In this document: in pieces, positions 23,042-26,238 of the stretch | How the letters are laid out: the number at the start of each line of letters is the position of its first letter | Position numbering within the stretch: position 1 is the first letter of the stretch | Origin: an uncultured Caryophanales bacterium | GTDB lineage: Bacteria > Bacillota_I > Bacilli_A > RFN20 > CAG-826 | Assembly (NCBI GenBank): GCA_946404585.1 | Contig: CAMJEC010000005.1 | Location: 1-26,238 of the forward strand | Direction of reading: 5' to 3' | DNA length: 26,238 nucleotides | Position numbers and translations under genes: made by a program | The notes under the pieces: generated by a model | Database searches by the model: none | Seen by the model: only the letters and a program-made list of their open reading frames with translations | Told to the model about the DNA's origin: nothing

Positions 23042-24404
23042 GTGGATTGTTAATGTGATTGGTAGCGAAAACGCATATGAAGTATTTTCATTTGTGTTAA
23101 CTTTTATTTTTTCTTTTATTGCCGTATTCGCTTTCACTTTTGGTAAGAGACGTAGAAAACTATTCTTTTTAAGAGTAGTGCTTTGCTTTATCGCCGGCAT
23201 TTTTCTTGCCTTTGGCCTTGGCATGTTGAACACCTTAGGCGCGGGTAATGCATTCGCCATTCCGCTTCGTCTATTCTGTTACTACAATCTTTATTCTTCT
23301 TTGTTTGGTATCATCTTACTTTGCTACAACGAAAGCGTGGCGGAGTTTGTTCTTTTGTGGTGCTGTGGGATATGTGCGCATCATATCGCTAATAAAACAT
23401 ATCCGCTAATACAAAATATTTTTGGTATTGATGACACTCAAACCATATCTTTATTCCATAAAGAAACAGCGGAATTACAAGGTTGGGAGTTCTTATTATA
23501 CTTTATAATCATCATTGCTATTATGGCCTTGATAGTTTTCTTGTTTAGAAAAACTGCAAAACCATTTAGTGATGATAAACCAACCAGAAGAAAAGTGGCT
23601 ATTGTTGGTATTGTTTTCACCGTTATTATTAATGGTTTTATATGTGTCTCAAGATTATTTGAAAAAGAAAGCTTTGCTTTAAGCGTTATTTTAAAAGTGT
23701 TTGTTAGCACATTCTGTATTCTTATTTTAGCAATTGTTTCTGGCATTTTTGAAATAAGCAAAAAAGATCAAGATTATTTAGTCATCAAAGAAATCTTGCA
23801 CCAAGAAAAAGCCCAATTTGAAAATCTTAAAACAAACATGGAAGCCATCAACACTAAAGTCCATGATTTGAAAAAGATATTAAACAAAGTGGAAGATAAG
23901 ATCAACGAACAAGATATGAAGGAATTAAAGGAAGCCCTTATTTTCTATGATTCCACAATTAAGACTGGTAACGATGTTTTAGATATTGTTTTAAGTGAAA
24001 AGTCACTACAGTGTCGTCAAAATAACATCAAGTTCACTTGTATGGCTGGAGCGCAAAAACTAACGATGATGACGCCAACTCAAATATATTCTGTTTTTGG
24101 TAACATTATGGATAATGCTATTAGAGCTTCTAAGATGCTGGAAAAAGAAAAGAGATTCATCTCTTTAACAATTAGTGAATCTAGTGGTGTCATTCTTATT
24201 GAAGAAAGTAATTTCTATAGTGGTGACATTCGCGTCATTAATGAAAATAGCATTGAAACTTCAAAACGCAATAAATCAAAACACGGATACGGTATTAAAA
24301 GTATTACCTATATTATTGATAAATATCATGGCACAACATCTTTATCCGCTAAAGATGGTTTGTTCTCTATTAAAATCAGTATTCCAATAGTTAATGAAAA
24401 TTAG
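23034..24404 (+). CDS. AgrC-like multi-pass sensor histidine kinase
   Basis: This 456-residue kinase has an N-terminal half of six or seven membrane helices (to about residue 240), a coiled linker, a His box KVHDLKK with His277, and an ATPase domain. That domain carries N-box GNIMDNAIRAS (Asn361) and G-box KHGYGIKSI. The short VHDLKK box and missing HAMP/PAS domains are the HPK10/AgrC pattern, whose members often sense peptides through the membrane domain and phosphorylate a LytTR regulator. The start overlaps the regulator gene by eight bases. No signal peptide gene or processing protease (agrD/agrB type) is visible next to it, so the ligand is unknown; a glycan or a small peptide made elsewhere are both possible. 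Its stop overlaps the convergent AraC gene. Confidence 0.88.
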   Translation: MIEWIVNVIGSENAYEVFSFVLTFIFSFIAVFAFTFGKRRRKLFFLRVVLCFIAGIFLAFGLGMLNTLGAGNAFAIPLRLFCYYNLYSSLFGIILLCYNESVAEFVLLWCCGICAHHIANKTYPLIQNIFGIDDTQTISLFHKETAELQGWEFLLYFIIIIAIMALIVFLFRKTAKPFSDDKPTRRKVAIVGIVFTVIINGFICVSRLFEKESFALSVILKVFVSTFCILILAIVSGIFEISKKDQDYLVIKEILHQEKAQFENLKTNMEAINTKVHDLKKILNKVEDKINEQDMKELKEALIFYDSTIKTGNDVLDIVLSEKSLQCRQNNIKFTCMAGAQKLTMMTPTQIYSVFGNIMDNAIRASKMLEKEKRFISLTISESSGVILIEESNFYSGDIRVINENSIETSKRNKSKHGYGIKSITYIIDKYHGTTSLSAKDGLFSIKISIPIVNEN

Positions 24405-25222
24405 TTTGTTTCGACATCGGAACTAGGTATTGTTAGAGCTCCTCCTAAAGAAGGGGCTTTTCCAACAATTTTGATATAGTTTCGGTAGAAGGTGGAGTAA
24501 TCTTCAAAACCGCAATTGTTATATATTTCAGTTGGCTTGCTTCCTTTACTAATCAAAGACTCCGCGAGGAGTATTTTTTTAGTGATGATATATTGTTTGA
24601 TTGGCACACCTAAAGAAGCCTTAAATTCTTTAGCGATATATGATTTTGAGTAGTGGAAGTGTTTGCAAATATCTTCAATCATGAGTGGCTCCGCTAGATT
24701 CTCATTAATATAATCAATAACTTTGTTCATTTTTTGATTATAAACATTACCGTTATTCTTTTCATTTTCTTCTAAGGAAGAATAATATGACAATATTACT
24801 TTTAAAACATTTTCTAAAATTAGATCTAAATGTTGACCTTGATATGATGCATAGTGGTCATCTAAAGAAGCGAATAGATTAATAATTGTCTTGTCGTTAA
24901 TTGAAGTTAAAGTGGGCTTCTTTTTTATAATTTCTAATAGTTCATTAGGAATGACGTATTCAGGAAATTTAATAACATATCTTTCATATGTTTCTTCATT
25001 TAATGGAATTACGTAGTGGTGTTGACCAGGTTTAATAAAAACTAAATCGTTAGGCTTAAGATGATAAATCTTATTCTCTAAAACTAAATCTACATTACCA
25101 GAGACGAAAAACAATAATTCATAAATGAGATGGAAGTGCTTCTCAAATACTTCTTCATAATGTGGACCTTTTTCTTTTTTATGAGCAAAGTTTAAATTGG
25201 GATAAATAAGATTATAAGTCAT
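24401..25222 (-). CDS. AraC-family transcriptional regulator
   Basis: This 273-residue regulator has an N-terminal cupin-like sensing domain (about 15-110, with HFHLIYELLFFVSG and LKPNDLVFIKPGQHH). Two helix-turn-helix motifs follow near the C terminus: EPLMIEDICKHFHYSKSYIAKEF, interrupted here only by description, spans about residues 178-200, and IYNNCGFEDYSTFYRNY covers the second. Such regulators bind a sugar or derivative and usually activate a neighbouring catabolic gene. It is divergent from uxuA, with 107 bases between, which suggests control of uxuA in response to a uronate-derived signal (inference). The gene overlaps the convergent kinase gene by four bases at the stop codons. No good ribosome binding site precedes the ATG. 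Confidence 0.88.
   Translation of the reverse strand: MTYNLIYPNLNFAHKKEKGPHYEEVFEKHFHLIYELLFFVSGNVDLVLENKIYHLKPNDLVFIKPGQHHYVIPLNEETYERYVIKFPEYVIPNELLEIIKKKPTLTSINDKTIINLFASLDDHYASYQGQHLDLILENVLKVILSYYSSLEENEKNNGNVYNQKMNKVIDYINENLAEPLMIEDICKHFHYSKSYIAKEFKASLGVPIKQYIITKKILLAESLISKGSKPTEIYNNCGFEDYSTFYRNYIKIVGKAPSLGGALTIPSSDVETN
24435..24461 (+). terminator. Possible terminator for the kinase, inside the AraC gene
   Basis: AGAGCTCCT (24435-24443) can pair with AGGGGCTTT (24452-24460), using wobbles, around an 8-base loop and a short TTTT. It lies 31 bases after the kinase stop, within the 3' end of the convergent AraC gene. The tail is weak. Confidence 0.3.
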
Positions 25223-25251
25223 ATCTAAATCTTAATATGAAATACACAAAA

Positions 25252-25280
25252 TGCAATATAAAATGTAAATGTTTTGCAAT
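25252..25280. promoter_or_regulatory. Direct repeats TGCAAT(A/T)TA, candidate AraC-protein site
   Basis: TGCAATATA (25252-25260) and TGCAATTTA (25275-25283) are direct repeats 23 bp apart in the AraC-uxuA intergenic region. They lie immediately upstream of and touching the putative uxuA -35, the usual place for an AraC-type activator. Confidence 0.4.
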
Positions 25281-25307
25281 TTACTTATATTTTAAATTTC
25301 TTATTAT
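25280..25307 (+). promoter_or_regulatory. Putative uxuA promoter
   Basis: TTTACT (25280-25285), 16 bases, TATTAT (25302-25307). It is a weak -35, as expected for an activated promoter. The ribosome binding site AAGGTGG (25316-25322) lies seven bases before the ATG at 25330. Confidence 0.4.
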
Positions 25308-25329
25308 ATAAGAGTAAGGTGGAAATAAT

Positions 25330-26238
25330 ATGAAATTAACGTTTCGTTGGTATGGTCCTGATGACAGTATACCTTTAGATTATATTCGTCAAATACCTAA
25401 CATGAGTGGGGTTGTTACAGCAGTTTACGATGTTCCAGTTGGCGAAGTATGGCCTATCGAATCTCTTTTGAAATTAAAACAGTCCTGCAATGAAAAGGGC
25501 TTAGAGATGGAAGTTATTGAATCCATTCCAGTTCATGAAGATATTAAGATGGGAAAAAGTAGTCGTGACTTATACATCGCTAATTATATTGAAAATCTAA
25601 AAAGAGTAGCGCAGTGTGGCGTTAAATGTGTCTGCTATAACTTCATGCCAGTCTTTGATTGGTTAAGAACTGAGATGCATCATCTTAATAAAGATGGTAG
25701 TAATTCTCTATCTTATTCTTATGAAGATTTCAAAAAGATTGATCCCCATAATCTCCATTTGCCAGGTTGGGATGAAAGCTATTCACAAAGCGAACTTCAA
25801 AATCTCTTAAAGGAATATCAAAGCATTACTCACGAAGACTTATTTAACAATTTGGTTTATTTCCTTAAAAAAGTCATACCAGTATGTGATGAAATTGGTG
25901 TCAAAATGGCCATTCATCCCGATGATCCACCATGGGATATATTCAATTTGCCAAGAATTGTTTCTAATGAAAATGATTTAGATAAGATATTCACGGCTGT
26001 GCCTTCATTAAATAATGGCTTAACACTTTGTACTGGCTCATTCGGCGCTGGTAGAAATAATGATTTAGTTCATATGGCCTACAAATATCAAAAAGAGGGA
26101 AGAATTCATTTCTTGCACTTACGCAATGTCTTATGGACAGATAATCATGATTCCTTTTGCGAAGTGGGACATTGTTCAAAAGATGGCAGTTTAGACATGG
26201 CTAAAATCGTCAAAGCCCTCGTTGATAATGGCTTTGAT
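25330..26238 (+). CDS. uxuA: Mannonate dehydratase UxuA (3' end beyond window)
   Basis: The first 303 codons are present; the frame is open to the right edge. The protein starts MKLTFRWYGPDD and carries UxuA hallmarks: HPDDPP (His196), LCTGSFGAG (Cys234) and FLHLRNV (His263), which supply metal ligands in the family. Full-length homologues have about 350-395 residues, so roughly 50-90 are missing. The enzyme dehydrates D-mannonate to 2-keto-3-deoxy-D-gluconate (EC 4.2.1.8), the step after fructuronate reductase in glucuronate use; galacturonate normally goes through altronate instead. Its presence therefore points to glucuronate in the target glycan. A strong AAGGTGG site sets the start. It is divergent from the AraC regulator, which probably controls it. 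Confidence 0.93.
   Translation, partial: MKLTFRWYGPDDSIPLDYIRQIPNMSGVVTAVYDVPVGEVWPIESLLKLKQSCNEKGLEMEVIESIPVHEDIKMGKSSRDLYIANYIENLKRVAQCGVKCVCYNFMPVFDWLRTEMHHLNKDGSNSLSYSYEDFKKIDPHNLHLPGWDESYSQSELQNLLKEYQSITHEDLFNNLVYFLKKVIPVCDEIGVKMAIHPDDPPWDIFNLPRIVSNENDLDKIFTAVPSLNNGLTLCTGSFGAGRNNDLVHMAYKYQKEGRIHFLHLRNVLWTDNHDSFCEVGHCSKDGSLDMAKIVKALVDNGFD

Noticed and set aside
23438..23761. 107-codon open frame opposite the kinase gene
   Set aside because: It mirrors the hydrophobic kinase segment on the other strand, has no ribosome binding site and no recognisable domain.
1..26238. Alternative genetic code with TGA as tryptophan (as in some Mollicutes)
   Set aside because: Tryptophan codons are TGG throughout and TGA terminates the GH2 and LytTR genes at sensible positions.

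Overview
The window comes from a low-GC Gram-positive bacterium (Bacillota, probably the Bacilli or a Mollicutes-related gut lineage; this placement is inference). The evidence is AT-rich intergenic DNA, an Asp23/YloU plus FakA/YloV gene pair, many lipobox signal peptides, an AgrC/LytTR type two-component system, and Rho-independent terminators. TGA is a real stop codon (GH2 gene at 5011, LytTR gene at 23041), so the standard bacterial code applies. No rRNA, tRNA, CRISPR array or insertion sequence is visible. No gene-free stretch exceeds about 210 bases.

Layout: (1) 1-3286 holds a fucose/arabinose-isomerase-like protein followed by the housekeeping asp23-fakA pair and a clear terminator. (2) 3396-22283 is a glycan-degradation locus. 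In order it has a GH43 lipoprotein; a minus-strand cytoplasmic GH2; a divergent GH78 lipoprotein (alpha-L-rhamnosidase-like); an operon of an unknown lipoprotein, a domain-swapped GH3 and a small four-helix membrane protein; an unknown lipoprotein with three similar beta units; a second domain-swapped GH3; and an operon of GH2, SGNH esterase-like lipoprotein and DUF6273-like membrane-anchored protein. (3) 22328-24404 encodes a LytTR response regulator overlapping a multi-pass AgrC-like histidine kinase. (4) An AraC-type regulator is divergent from uxuA (mannonate dehydratase), which runs off the right edge.

How it may work together (inference): surface-anchored GH43, GH78, two GH3 enzymes and an esterase trim a branched plant glycan outside the cell. 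Two GH2 enzymes without signal peptides finish imported oligosaccharides. UxuA handles glucuronate-derived mannonate. Rhamnosidase plus beta-galactosidase/glucuronidase-type GH2, GH43 and UxuA would suit arabinogalactan or gum side chains ending in rhamnosyl-glucuronate. Glucuronoarabinoxylan or rhamnogalacturonan remain possible. No transporter is present in the window.

The most interesting signals are a pair of TGGCATATTTTT direct repeats exactly 21 bp apart between the divergent GH2 and GH78 genes (the geometry of LytTR operators, with a LytTR regulator in the same locus); two GH3 enzymes with reversed domain order, anchored by helices at both ends, that share a 58-bp perfectly identical stretch; apparently leaderless genes sharing one promoter core; and several uncharacterised surface proteins.
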